From assembly GCA_035296325.1 (NCBI GenBank), contig DATHBD010000067.1, positions 1 through 64,000 on the forward strand: a stretch of DNA of 64,000 nt. The letters run 5' to 3'. Positions 29,844 to 38,403 of this stretch are shown here, in pieces. The notes beneath the pieces were generated by a model that made no database searches, was not told the origin of the DNA, and saw only the letters and a program-made list of their open reading frames with translations. The position numbers and the translations under genes were made by a program. The stretch comes from DATHBD01 sp035296325 (GTDB lineage Bacteria > Actinomycetota > Actinomycetes > Mycobacteriales > Micromonosporaceae). The stretch's first letter is position 1. Every line of letters begins with the position of its first letter.

Positions 29844-31964
29844 TCAGACGCTCGCCGCCGCCAGCGGTACCGCGTCCGCCGGGCCGGCCTCGCCGAAGTA
29901 CCACCCCTGCCCGGTGTCGCAGCCGAGGGCCTGCAGCCGCTCGGCCTGCTCCGCGGTCTCGACGCCCTCGGCGGTCACCGTGAGATCCAGCAGGTGAGCC
30001 AGGTTGATCACGGCCGCGACGATCTGGTGGTCGACCGGGTCGGCCGGGTGCGGAGGCCGCAGCCCCGCGATGAGGGAGCCGGCGAGCTTCAGACTGTGTA
30101 CCGGCAGCCGGCGCAGGTACGCGAAGTTCGAGTACCCGGTGCCGAAGTCGTCGATGGCGATCCGGACGCCCACCTCCGCCAGCGCGTGCAGGGACTGCAA
30201 CGGCTCACCGGCGGGGCCCATGACCGCGCTCTCGGTCAGCTCGAGTTGCAGCGCCTGCGGCGGCAGGCCGGTCTCGTGCAGAATCGCGGCGACGTCGTCG
30301 ACGATCCGTCGGTCCCGCATCTGGCGTACCGCGAGGTTGACGCTGACGACCGGGGCGCAGTCCCCGCGTTCCCGTCGCCATCCCGCAGCCTGGTGGCAGG
30401 CCTCCCGCAGCACCCAGAGCCCGAGCGGCACGATGAGGCCGGTCTCCTCCGCCATGCTGATGAAGGCGTCCGGGCCCAGGACCCCTTGCCTGGGGTGCCG
30501 CCACCGCACCAGCGCCTCGACGGCGGTGACCCGGCCGTCGCCCAGCCGGACCAGCGGCTGGTACTCCACGAAGAACTCCTGCCGTTCCAGCGCCGCTGGC
30601 ATGCTCGCGGAGAGTTCGTACCGGATGACCTCCCGGGCGTGCCGATCGGCGTCGAAGACCGCCGCGCGGTCCTTGCCGTCCTGCTTCGCCCAGTGCAGCG
30701 TGGTGTCGGCGGCCTTCATCAGCTCGCCGGCGCTGGCGCCGCGCACCGCGCGCTCCACCACGCCGGCACTCGCCGAGAGCCTGATCTCGTGCCCCACCAG
30801 GTGGACCGGGGCGCGCACCGCGGCGAGCGCCGCCTCGGCCACGGCACGGACCTGGGCGGCGCCCTGCGAGCCCTCGACCAGGATCACGAACTCGTCGCCG
30901 CCCATGCGGGCCACCAGGTGGCCCTCGGCGGAAATGGTCTCGTGGAGGCGCCGGGCGACGGCGCAGAGGAGCTGGTCGCCGAGGTCGTGCCCGAGGGTGT
31001 CGTTGAAGACCTTGAAGCCGTCGACCCCGAGGTAGCACAGGCCGACCCGGGCGTCGGCCGCGCCGCTGTCCAGCGCGCTCGCGAGGCGATCGAAGAACAG
31101 GGTGCGGTTCGGCAGCTCGGTCAGCGGATCGTGCAACGCCTGGTGGCGCAGCCGGACCTGCAGTTCATGCCGCTCGGTGATGTCCTCGAACATGGCGACC
31201 ACGAATCGCGGCTTGCCGTTCTGGTCGCGGATCAACGACACCACGAGATCGGTCCAGACCACTCGACCGTCGCGGTGGAAGTACGCCTTCTCCAGTCGGA
31301 AGTGATCGCGGTCGCCGGAGATCAGCTTGAAGAAGGTCTGCCACACCTCGGGCCCGTCGTCCGGGTGGATGAACTCCTCCATCCGGCGGGCGCGGAGCTC
31401 GTCGACGGTGTAGCCCAGCATGTCGCACAACGCCTGGTTGACCTCGATGATCCGGCCGTCGACCGTGCCCACGCCCATGCCGATGGCAGCGCCGGCGAAG
31501 AGCGCCCGGAATCTTGCCTCGCTGGCCCAGCGCGCGTGCTCGGCCCTCGCCTGCGCCCAGAGGGCGGCCGTCCGGATGTCCTCCTGCTCGTCGAGCACGC
31601 GGTCCCGCAGCGCCTCGGCGTACCCCGCTGCCAGCGTGCCCAGGATCGCCGCGAGCCGCTCCGTCGGGGCGTCCGGGAACTGCTCCGCCAGCACAACCAC
31701 GGTGCGGTCCAGGGTCTGTGGCTGGGTGAAATGGGCCGCGACCAGCGTGGCGCCCACCTCGTGCACCACCGACGGATCGAACGACGCGGCGTCCACCGCC
31801 CTGATCAGCCGGCCTGCGAGCCCGGTGAGGAAGTCCTGGATCTCCAGCCCGCCCATGGAAACGTAGCTGGTCCCGGCGATGGCGACGGCCCAGGACCGGG
31901 CGATCCGCTCAGCGGCGCGCGGTGGCTGGTCCGGGGCGGTCTCGGCCGGCGGTGGCGGTGGCAT
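29844..31964 (-). CDS. PAS-GGDEF-EAL cyclic-di-GMP signalling protein with altered metal residues
   Basis: A 706-residue soluble protein: an unassigned helical N-terminal domain (about 1-145), PAS (150-270), GGDEF (275-440) and EAL (450-700). GGDEF is intact at 355-359, but the metal-binding Asp of the usual D-x-D-x-F-K motif is Gly313 (LGVDGFK). In the EAL domain, EALVRW, LELTES and IDDFGTGYS are present, but the Asp after the catalytic Lys is Ala628 (LKLAGSL). One or both activities may therefore be reduced and the protein may act as a sensor. It is followed upstream by the methyltransferase gene after 12 bp. Confidence 0.9.
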   Translation of the reverse strand: MPPPPPAETAPDQPPRAAERIARSWAVAIAGTSYVSMGGLEIQDFLTGLAGRLIRAVDAASFDPSVVHEVGATLVAAHFTQPQTLDRTVVVLAEQFPDAPTERLAAILGTLAAGYAEALRDRVLDEQEDIRTAALWAQARAEHARWASEARFRALFAGAAIGMGVGTVDGRIIEVNQALCDMLGYTVDELRARRMEEFIHPDDGPEVWQTFFKLISGDRDHFRLEKAYFHRDGRVVWTDLVVSLIRDQNGKPRFVVAMFEDITERHELQVRLRHQALHDPLTELPNRTLFFDRLASALDSGAADARVGLCYLGVDGFKVFNDTLGHDLGDQLLCAVARRLHETISAEGHLVARMGGDEFVILVEGSQGAAQVRAVAEAALAAVRAPVHLVGHEIRLSASAGVVERAVRGASAGELMKAADTTLHWAKQDGKDRAAVFDADRHAREVIRYELSASMPAALERQEFFVEYQPLVRLGDGRVTAVEALVRWRHPRQGVLGPDAFISMAEETGLIVPLGLWVLREACHQAAGWRRERGDCAPVVSVNLAVRQMRDRRIVDDVAAILHETGLPPQALQLELTESAVMGPAGEPLQSLHALAEVGVRIAIDDFGTGYSNFAYLRRLPVHSLKLAGSLIAGLRPPHPADPVDHQIVAAVINLAHLLDLTVTAEGVETAEQAERLQALGCDTGQGWYFGEAGPADAVPLAAASV

Positions 31965-31976
31965 GGGGTCGGTGCG

Positions 31977-32783
31977 CTAGTCCTTGCGCCCGACGGCGCA
32001 ACTGCCGAGCAGGTGGGCGGGGTCGACCTCGGCGCTGGTCGGCTCCGGTCGCCAGAGCCCGAGCGGCACCACCCCCGGCTCGACGATGCTGAGATCACCC
32101 AGCAGCGCCCGGACCTCCTCCGCGGATCGCATGATCAGCGGCGCGGGGCCACGCTGGTACAACGCCACCAGATCGGCCATCCCGGGAGAAGCCCCGGGGG
32201 GAGCGCCGGCGTGGGAGAGCGCGACATAACTGCCCGGCACGGCCGCCGCGACGTACCCGCTGACGATGTCGGCGGGGCGCTCGGTGTCGGGGACGAAGTG
32301 CAGCACGGCGTTCATCAGGAAAGCGACCGGCTCGTCGAGGTTGAGGAGGTTCCCGAAGGCTGGAGCGGCCAGCACATCCATCGGTCGCCGTAGGTCGGCC
32401 TGCAGGACGGCGGTGTACGGGTTGCCGCGCAGCATCGCCCGGCTGTGTGCGACCGCCACCGGGTCGATGTCGACGTAGACCACCGCGACCGTCGGGTCGT
32501 CGGCCTGCGCGACGGCGTGCGTGTTGCCCTCGGTCGGAATGCCGGAACCGAGATCAACGAACTGTCGGATGCCCTGATCGACGAGGTACTTCACGGAGCG
32601 TCGCAGGAACGCCCGGTTGCCCTGCATGATGCGCGGCATCTCCGGCATGTGTTTCAGCGCGGCTTCGGCGAAGCTGCGGTCGGCCGCGAAGTTGTGCGAG
32701 CCGCCCAGGAAGTAGTCGTAGACCCGGGCGACGCTGGGCCGGCCCAGATCAACGTCGTCCGGAGCCCAGGATGGCCGGTCCAT
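31977..32783 (-). CDS. DUF574-family SAM-dependent methyltransferase-like protein
   Basis: A 268-residue protein of an actinobacterial family (PF04672). The N-terminal block RVYDYFLGGSHNFAADR is diagnostic, and FVDLGSGIPTEGNTHAVAQ is the SAM-binding motif, followed by VYVDIDPVAVAHSR. Substrates are unknown for the family; members are abundant in actinomycetes. The ATG at 32783 has GGGAGGG upstream. It precedes the GGDEF/EAL gene by 12 bp, so the two are probably co-transcribed. Confidence 0.9.
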   Translation of the reverse strand: MDRPSWAPDDVDLGRPSVARVYDYFLGGSHNFAADRSFAEAALKHMPEMPRIMQGNRAFLRRSVKYLVDQGIRQFVDLGSGIPTEGNTHAVAQADDPTVAVVYVDIDPVAVAHSRAMLRGNPYTAVLQADLRRPMDVLAAPAFGNLLNLDEPVAFLMNAVLHFVPDTERPADIVSGYVAAAVPGSYVALSHAGAPPGASPGMADLVALYQRGPAPLIMRSAEEVRALLGDLSIVEPGVVPLGLWRPEPTSAEVDPAHLLGSCAVGRKD

Positions 32784-32978
32784 TGCACCCTCCCGGGAGT
32801 CGAAGTTCACGATTGGAACAGACGGGCGGTTGCGAGCATACGGTGGCACGAGCGCCAGCAAAACCCGCAAGTCATTCGTGATCGTCATTGATTTTCGCCA
32901 CAGCCGGTCGGCCGGCCGGGCCGGATCGACGCATCGAAGGAAGCAGAGCGCAACCTGCCGTGCGCGGAACGTATCGGG

Positions 32979-32984
32979 TAGGTT
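32979..32984 (+). promoter_or_regulatory. Candidate -10 for the GH16 gene
   Basis: TAGGTT lies in the divergent gap and would start transcription near 32991, giving a leader of about 40 nt to the ATG at 33032. No clear -35 is visible. Confidence 0.35.
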
Positions 32985-33031
32985 GGCGATCGATGGACTG
33001 TCCGGTCCCGGCGCGGCGGAGGGAGACGACC

Positions 33032-34060
33032 ATGCGGCTCCGCGACGCTTTCGTGGCCGCCCTGCTCGGGGCCGCGACAGTCGTCCCCGCCGCGATGTCG
33101 TCGCCCGACGCGGCAGCCGCCGGATCTGCCGGGCCGCCCCGGCGGGATTACCCGGCGGCGGTGACCGGGCCTGCCGACCGCGGCCTCACCGGCTGGTCGC
33201 CGGTGTTCGCGAGCGACTTCTCGGGCGACTCCCTGCCATCGGAGTGCGGGCTGCATGACGGCCCGCACGACGCTCCGGCGGCAAGCTACTACCGCCCCGA
33301 CGAGGTCACCGTCGCCGACGGGATGCTCAGGTTGTCGATGCACCGCCGTGATTTCGGTGGCCGCCCGTACACCACCGGGGGCATCGCCTGCCGGGCCCTC
33401 ATCCAGCGGTATGGCCGGTACGAGTTCCGCGCCAAGGCCCCGCGCGGTTCCGGAATCGACGCATCCGCCACGCTGTGGCCGTCCAGTGGCGTGGCCGCCG
33501 ACGCCACCGCTGTGGAATTGCTCGCCGCGCCCGGTGCCGAGAGGGTCGTGGTCTCCAATCGCTCAGCGGCGGGGAACACCGCAAAGGTCGTCCCCGCGCA
33601 GGTCGCGGAATTTCACACCTATCTCATCGAATGGGCCCCGACCGGGATCGGAATCTGGATCGATGATCAGCTCGCATTCGCCGATGGTCGGATCTCGACT
33701 GCACCGCGATGGCTCAGCTTTGCGGTGAGCAGCGGTAACGCGCTCGCCGGGCTTCCCGATTCGGCGACGGTGCTGCCGGTCGAGTTCCAGATCGACTTTC
33801 TCCGGGTGTGGGCCTACGACCCGGGCGGCGCCGAGGCCGGGCCGTCCGGATCGGCTGGCGCGGGTGGGCGTGGCGGTGGCGGCCCGTCCGGAGCGGGGGC
33901 GCCGCCAGCCAGGGCCGCCGCGCCTGGCCTGCGAAGCACGCTGGTTGGGCACTCGCCGTGGATCACCGCCGGCCTGCTCCCGGCCGCCGGTGCGGCGGCC
34001 GCGGTGCTGGTGCTCCGCCGCCGCCGGCCACGCCGTCCGCCATCGGCACATCGGGCCTGA
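33032..34060 (+). CDS. Secreted, membrane-anchored GH16-like protein with degenerate active site
   Basis: A 342-residue surface protein. The signal peptide (residues 1-30, ending in AAAA) and ribosome-binding site GGAGGG support the ATG at 33032. Residues ~56-275 follow the GH16 beta-sandwich (FASDFSGDSL, ALIQRYGRYEFRAKAP, FHTYLIEWAPTGIGIWIDD). The catalytic E-x-D-x-x-E is replaced near residues 157-162 by DATAVE, losing the nucleophile and the assisting Asp, so it is probably not a glucanase but may bind glycans. A Gly/Ser linker, a C-terminal helix and RRRR follow, keeping it on the membrane. Confidence 0.8.
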   Translation: MRLRDAFVAALLGAATVVPAAMSSPDAAAAGSAGPPRRDYPAAVTGPADRGLTGWSPVFASDFSGDSLPSECGLHDGPHDAPAASYYRPDEVTVADGMLRLSMHRRDFGGRPYTTGGIACRALIQRYGRYEFRAKAPRGSGIDASATLWPSSGVAADATAVELLAAPGAERVVVSNRSAAGNTAKVVPAQVAEFHTYLIEWAPTGIGIWIDDQLAFADGRISTAPRWLSFAVSSGNALAGLPDSATVLPVEFQIDFLRVWAYDPGGAEAGPSGSAGAGGRGGGGPSGAGAPPARAAAPGLRSTLVGHSPWITAGLLPAAGAAAAVLVLRRRRPRRPPSAHRA

Positions 34061-34226
34061 CCGACTTCTGCCGTCGCTGAGAACTTCCTGAGCGTTTTGA
34101 CCAATCCGCCGGCCGCTTCCCAGCGAATTCCTAGGACTTGATTTCGAACCTTCTCGGGCCGCCATCCGTCTATGTAAGTAGTGGCGTACCTCTCAACGGC
34201 CGTAACAGGTTAGTGGCTCGCGGGCT

Positions 34227-34252
34227 GGAATCAACGACATAGTGCGGCGGTT
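34227..34252 (+). promoter_or_regulatory. Sigma-R type promoter (GGAAT-N18-GTT)
   Basis: GGAAT at 34227-34231 and GTT at 34250-34252 are spaced by exactly 18 nt, matching the published consensus for thiol-oxidative-stress sigma factors (SigR of Streptomyces, SigH of mycobacteria). Initiation near 34259 gives a leader of about 68 nt to the sigma gene. Confidence 0.72.
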
Positions 34253-34326
34253 ATGTGAAGGGCAAGCCCTGAAGGGCCCGTATATGCGGGCGCCGAGGGC
34301 CATGCGACGGACGGGGAGGACCCGAA

Positions 34327-35271
34327 GTGGAGAACGTGGCAGTGGAGACGCGGACCGACACGGGCGCTGAGGAGCGCGACCTCGTTGGTGTGTACCTGCA
34401 TGAGATCTCCCGGACGCCGTTGCTTGACGCCGCCCAGGAAGTGGATCTTTCCAAGGCCGTCGAGGCCGGGCTCTATGCCGAGCACCTGATGGAATCGGGC
34501 GCCCTGCCCGATGGCGTCACGGTGACGGAGCTGGAGGACCTGGTCACCGAGGGCGTACGTGCGAAGGACCGGTTCATCCGGGCCAACCTGCGGCTGGTCG
34601 TTTCGATCGCCCGCCGGTATGTGCGTTCCGGGATGCCCATGCTGGATCTGATCCAGGAGGGCAACACCGGCCTGGTGCGTGCCGTCGAAAAATTCGACTA
34701 TGTCCGGGGATATAAATTCTCGACGTACGCGACGTGGTGGATCCGCCAGGCGATCAGCCGGGCGATCGCGCAGCAGGAGCGCACCGTGCGGCTCCCGGTG
34801 CACCTCGTCGAAGACGTCAACCGTATGCGTAACGTCACCCGCCAGCTCACCCGTGAGCTGGGCAACGATCCGGAGCCGGAGCAGTTGGCCAAGGCGCTGG
34901 GCGTTTCGTTGGAGCGGATCTCGGAGTTGAAGCGGTGGTCTCAGGACACCGTTTCGCTGGACACTCCGGTGGGTGACGATGGGGACACCAATCTTGGCGA
35001 CCTGGTCGCCGACTCGGACGCGCCGTCCCCCGAGGATGTGGTGCTTGCCGCACTGGAGCGGCAGCGCATCGAAGGTCTGCTCAACCACCTCGACGAGCGT
35101 TCCGCCCGGATCATGCGGGCCCGGTACGGGCTCGAGGACGGTCGGGAGCACTCGTTGACCGAGGTCGCCAGCCGCTTCTCGCTGTCGCGGGAGCGGATCC
35201 GGCAGCTGGAGATCCAAGCGCTCGGCCGGCTCCGTGAGCTGGCCCGAGCGGAAGGCCTGCAAGCGGCCTGA
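34327..35271 (+). CDS. Group 2 RpoD-family sigma factor (HrdD/SigB-like)
   Basis: A 314-residue sigma factor lacking the long region 1.1 extension of the housekeeping protein. Region 1.2 (DLVGVYLHEISRTPLL), region 2 (NLRLVVSIARRY, LDLIQEGNTGLVRAVEKFD, FSTYATWWIRQA), region 3 (VRLPVHLVEDVNRM) and region 4 with the terminal helix-turn-helix (EVASRFSLSRERIRQLE) are complete. It starts with GTG behind GGGGAGG. The preceding sigma-R type promoter fits the known control of hrdD and sigB by oxidative-stress sigma factors. A strong terminator follows. Confidence 0.95.
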   Translation: MENVAVETRTDTGAEERDLVGVYLHEISRTPLLDAAQEVDLSKAVEAGLYAEHLMESGALPDGVTVTELEDLVTEGVRAKDRFIRANLRLVVSIARRYVRSGMPMLDLIQEGNTGLVRAVEKFDYVRGYKFSTYATWWIRQAISRAIAQQERTVRLPVHLVEDVNRMRNVTRQLTRELGNDPEPEQLAKALGVSLERISELKRWSQDTVSLDTPVGDDGDTNLGDLVADSDAPSPEDVVLAALERQRIEGLLNHLDERSARIMRARYGLEDGREHSLTEVASRFSLSRERIRQLEIQALGRLRELARAEGLQAA

Positions 35272-35388
35272 TCGGCCGCGCATTGTGGGGACATGCCGCG
35301 GGTCTGGCGGGGCCGTACGGCAGAGGGGAAGGGCAGCCTGGCGGGGCAGCCCGGGAGGTACGGCCTGGCGGGGCCCGTACCGACCACG

Positions 35389-35417
35389 AGAAGGGGCGGC
35401 GATCAGCCGCCCCTTCT
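35389..35417. terminator. Hairpin terminator after the sigma factor gene
   Basis: AGAAGGGGCGGC and its exact complement form a 12-bp stem around a GATCA loop, followed on the + strand by TCG. It can serve the convergent tam gene as well. Confidence 0.88.
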
Positions 35418-35452
35418 TCGCGTCCGCGGGCCGGGTGGTGCGGCGGGCCGGT

Positions 35453-36256
35453 TCACCGGCTGGCCACCACGAAGATCCGGTGAAAGGGCAGCACGGTGCC
35501 GTACGGCCGCGGCGGGTAGGTCTCGCGGAGCCGCACCGCGACTGCCGCACGGAACTCGTTCAATGCCGCCTCGTCACCGCTCAGCGCGTCCAGGTACGGC
35601 CGCAGCCCGGTCCCGCTGGACCACTCCAGGACGGCGTCCGGCCCGGCCAGCACGTGGTGGTAGGTGGTTTCCCAGGCATCGACGGTGGTGTCGAGCCGGG
35701 CGAGGCGATCGACGTACTCGTCGACGGGCCGGACCGGGCTGGCCGTCCGGGGACCCGGGCACATGGTGACCGATGCCAACCGCGCAGCCCAGCGGGGTGC
35801 GGCTGCGACCTCCCGGAACACCTCGCCGGGGTCGGCTCCGCCGGCGGCCGGCATCTGGAACGCCAGCGCGCCACCTGGGCGGAGCGCGTTGACCCAGCCG
35901 GGCAACAGGTCGGGGTGGTTCGGCACCCACTGCAGGGACGCGTTGGCGATGATGGCGTCGAGGCTCGCCTGCGTCGGCTGCCACCTGGCGATGTCACCGC
36001 TGCGAAACTCGAGCCGCCCGGGCTCCGCCAGCCGCTGTGCCCGGGCCAGCATGGCCGGGGACGAGTCCAGGCCCAGCACGTGCCCGCCCGGCCAGCGATC
36101 TACCAGCGTGGCGGTGGTGGTGCCAGGGCCGCAGCCCAGATCCACGACCTGCCGGGGAGCGGGGGTGGGAATCCGCCCCACAAGATCGTGGAACGGCCTT
36201 GCCCGCTCCACCGCGAAGCGCTCGTACTGGTGCGGGTCCCAGGTCGGTGACGTCAT
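35453..36256 (-). CDS. tam: Trans-aconitate 2-methyltransferase
   Basis: A 267-residue SAM-dependent methyltransferase that esterifies trans-aconitate, a spontaneous TCA-cycle by-product that inhibits aconitase. The opening WDPHQYERFAVERARPFHDL and the motifs VVDLGCGPGTTTATL, LGLDSSPAML and ANASLQWVPNH are characteristic of Tam, and the length agrees. Closely related methyltransferases cannot be fully excluded. It lies between the sigma terminator and the NlpC/P60 gene, 21 bp downstream of the latter. Confidence 0.87.
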   Translation of the reverse strand: MTSPTWDPHQYERFAVERARPFHDLVGRIPTPAPRQVVDLGCGPGTTTATLVDRWPGGHVLGLDSSPAMLARAQRLAEPGRLEFRSGDIARWQPTQASLDAIIANASLQWVPNHPDLLPGWVNALRPGGALAFQMPAAGGADPGEVFREVAAAPRWAARLASVTMCPGPRTASPVRPVDEYVDRLARLDTTVDAWETTYHHVLAGPDAVLEWSSGTGLRPYLDALSGDEAALNEFRAAVAVRLRETYPPRPYGTVLPFHRIFVVASR

Positions 36257-36277
36257 GGGCAGAGTGTGCCGCAGGCG

Positions 36278-37252
36278 TCAGCCGGGTCGACCGTAACCGT
36301 ACGGCGCCATCACGTCGACGCTGGCCTTGCGGACCTGGGAGTCCGCGTTCGGCGCGTGGATGATCGTGTTGCCGCCGATGTAGATGCCGACGTGCTTGAG
36401 GCCGCGGTAGAAGACCAGATCGCCGGGCTGCAGCGCACTGCGGGAGATGTGTCGCACCTTGCGCCATTGCTGGGCCGCGTTGTGCGGAAGCGTCACGCCG
36501 GCGGCTGCCCACGCCTTGAGCGTCAGCCCGGAGCAGTCGTAACTGTTCGGCCCGTCGGCACCCCAGTAGTAGGGCTTGCCGAGTTGGCCGAAGGCGAACG
36601 ACACCGCCCGTCCGGCCGAGCCGGACACGTTTGGGGGCGGGCTGGCCGCGGTCACGCTGGCCGGCGGCGCCTTTCCGGCCGGGACCTGGAACCGCGTCCG
36701 GAGGTTGCGCAGGTTCTGCAGGTCGGCCTCGATCTTCGCGCGACGGCCGGTGAGGTCCTGCTGCTGCGCCGTCTGCTGGGCCAGCAGGTCATCGAGACGG
36801 GACTTCTCCTGGCTGTACTGCTTCTGCAGGGCGGTGTACCCGTCGAGGTCGTGCTGGCGGGCCTGCGAAATGTGGCGCAGGGCCGCGAGCTGGTCGACCA
36901 TCGTGGCGCTCGACCCGGCGCCCAGCAGCGCGGAGACGTCCGAAATTCCGCCCGCGTTCTTGTACGCGGCCGCCGCGATCGCTGAGACGTTGCCGTAGGC
37001 GGCATCCATCTGGTTCTGCAGTGGCTGCATCTTCGTCTGCAGCTCCGCCGCAGCGGCCTGCGTGGCCTTCAACTCCTCGCCGATGCCGTTGTACGCCTCG
37101 ACGATGTCCTCGAACGCGTTCGAGGCCTGCTCGATCTGCTTGTCGACCTGATCCGGGGATGGCGCGGCAACGGCCGCACCGGCGGAAGTCAGCACCGCCG
37201 CGGCGGTGGCCACGCTGAGCACGGTTCGGAGCAGCGTCCGGTGTACGCGCAA
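36278..37252 (-). CDS. NlpC/P60 peptidoglycan hydrolase (RipA-like)
   Basis: A 324-residue secreted D,L-endopeptidase that cuts peptide stems in the wall. The signal peptide ends near residue 29 (AAVAAPSP), residues ~33-185 form a long coiled coil, and the C-terminal NlpC/P60 domain (about 212-324) has Cys240 (YDCSGLTLKAW), His287 (LKHVGIYIGG) and His299 (IIHAPN). The start is a TTG at 37252. A c-di-AMP riboswitch occupies the leader, so expression should fall when c-di-AMP is high, linking wall growth to osmotic state. Confidence 0.93.
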   Translation of the reverse strand: MRVHRTLLRTVLSVATAAAVLTSAGAAVAAPSPDQVDKQIEQASNAFEDIVEAYNGIGEELKATQAAAAELQTKMQPLQNQMDAAYGNVSAIAAAAYKNAGGISDVSALLGAGSSATMVDQLAALRHISQARQHDLDGYTALQKQYSQEKSRLDDLLAQQTAQQQDLTGRRAKIEADLQNLRNLRTRFQVPAGKAPPASVTAASPPPNVSGSAGRAVSFAFGQLGKPYYWGADGPNSYDCSGLTLKAWAAAGVTLPHNAAQQWRKVRHISRSALQPGDLVFYRGLKHVGIYIGGNTIIHAPNADSQVRKASVDVMAPYGYGRPG

Positions 37253-37277
37253 GGTGAAGCCCTTCTTCCTCGATCGC

Positions 37278-37442
37278 CTACCGGGTTAGCTGTCGGATTC
37301 GGGCGGGAAGAACGCCCTACCGCCCGTCGTCGGCCCGGTGCGGCGCGACACTGTGGGCGGATTCACCCCATGGCCGTGGAGGTTGTCCACGCCCGGATGG
37401 TTCCCCGGCTCGGAGGCCACCGCTGGCTGCGGGCGACCCGAC
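37278..37442 (-). promoter_or_regulatory. c-di-AMP riboswitch (ydaO/yuaA type)
   Basis: Reading the minus strand from 37440, the conserved pieces of the ydaO aptamer come in order: GAGCCGGGGAACC (37411-37399), GGGGTGAATCCGCCC (37369-37355) and GACAGCTAACCCGG (37294-37281). A closing helix CGGGT/ACCCG joins the two ends. It lies 26 nt before the NlpC/P60 start. The class binds c-di-AMP and normally turns expression off; wall hydrolases are its commonest actinobacterial targets. A -10-like TAGCTT at 37513-37508 could start the transcript. Confidence 0.88.
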
Positions 37443-37856
37443 GTACGACTCGGCGATGCGTGCCGGTGTCACCCCCGCCGGGCGACGATCGCGAGCACGC
37501 ACGACCCAAGCTAGCGAGCGCTGGGCCGCATCGGTAGCGCGCCCGGGCGGGACGTCAGCAATTGTCGTGCACTTAGTGGTATCTCCGGATTACCCAGCGC
37601 GGTCGATCGATCGCCCTGCGTCCGTGGTCCTGACCGGAAAGTCACGCACGTCGACAAAAGCGGCGAAATGCTGGCGGAATGCCGAAGGATCGTGTGGAAA
37701 AGTGACACCTGGCGGAAAGACCTCTTCCCCTCCGCCAGGTTGCATAACACAATCGAACGTAACCAGTACGTAACATGACGCAACCAAGTCCGACGGCGAC
37801 CCCGGCGGACCGGCACCCCTCACCCCACCCGCCTCACCACGCGGAAGGAGGTCGCG
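37443..37856. other. Intergenic region between the riboswitch and the DUF6232 gene
   Basis: No convincing gene was seen. It holds a 10-bp inverted repeat (ACCTGGCGGA at 37707-37716 and its complement at 37731-37740), then a comparatively A+T-rich stretch with the doublet GTAAC (about 37760-37775), probably promoter sequence for the rightward gene, and a ribosome-binding site GGAAGGAGG just before 37857. Confidence 0.6.
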
Positions 37857-38363
37857 GTGGACCCGACCCGGAACACCACCCGATCACCGGAAGACCCTCA
37901 CTACCATCCCGCCCCTCGACCGATGCGGACCTACTACCAGGCCGCGAGCGTGCGGGTGACCGATCGGTGGCTCACCGTGGGCGACGACCGGTACGCGATC
38001 GCGGAACTGCACGACCTCCGCACGGCGCGTGGGCCGAGAGATCGGCTGGTGCTCGGCGCGATCGTCGTCGCAGGCTCGGTCGCCGTGCTCGGCGCCGTCG
38101 GAATGCCGTACCTGCACACGATGCTCGCCTGGGCGGGGGTGGCCCTGTTCGCCACGCTGATGGCCTGTCTTGCGGCGACGACCGTCCGGATCAGGAACCG
38201 GCACTACGAGCTCTGGGCCGCCTATCGCGGCGCTGACGTCCTGCTGCTGCGGACCAGCGACGAGCGGGCGTACGGAGCGATCACCAGAGCGCTGATCCGG
38301 GCCCGCGAGGCGACCCCGCCCGATGGGGCCGTCGGCGGCCTTCGGTTTCCGGCGTCGGTCTGA
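37857..38363 (+). CDS. DUF6232 family membrane protein
   Basis: A 168-residue protein with a Pro/Thr-rich beginning, a beta-rich segment starting TYYQAASVRVTDRWLTVGDD and two adjacent membrane helices (about 64-84 and 86-108), followed by a cytoplasmic tail of about 60 residues. The order matches DUF6232 proteins. The GTG at 37857 is chosen for its excellent ribosome-binding site; the ATG at 37923 is the alternative. Function unknown. Confidence 0.78.
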   Translation: MDPTRNTTRSPEDPHYHPAPRPMRTYYQAASVRVTDRWLTVGDDRYAIAELHDLRTARGPRDRLVLGAIVVAGSVAVLGAVGMPYLHTMLAWAGVALFATLMACLAATTVRIRNRHYELWAAYRGADVLLLRTSDERAYGAITRALIRAREATPPDGAVGGLRFPASV

Positions 38364-38403
38364 CGGCCCCGGTCACTCGGGCCGGCTGGGTGTGCGGGCG
38401 GGC

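Noticed and set aside
37511..37823. Two open frames on the - strand upstream of the riboswitch
   Set aside because: They overlap each other in different frames and contain the inverted repeat and promoter-like sequence; no ribosome-binding site seen.
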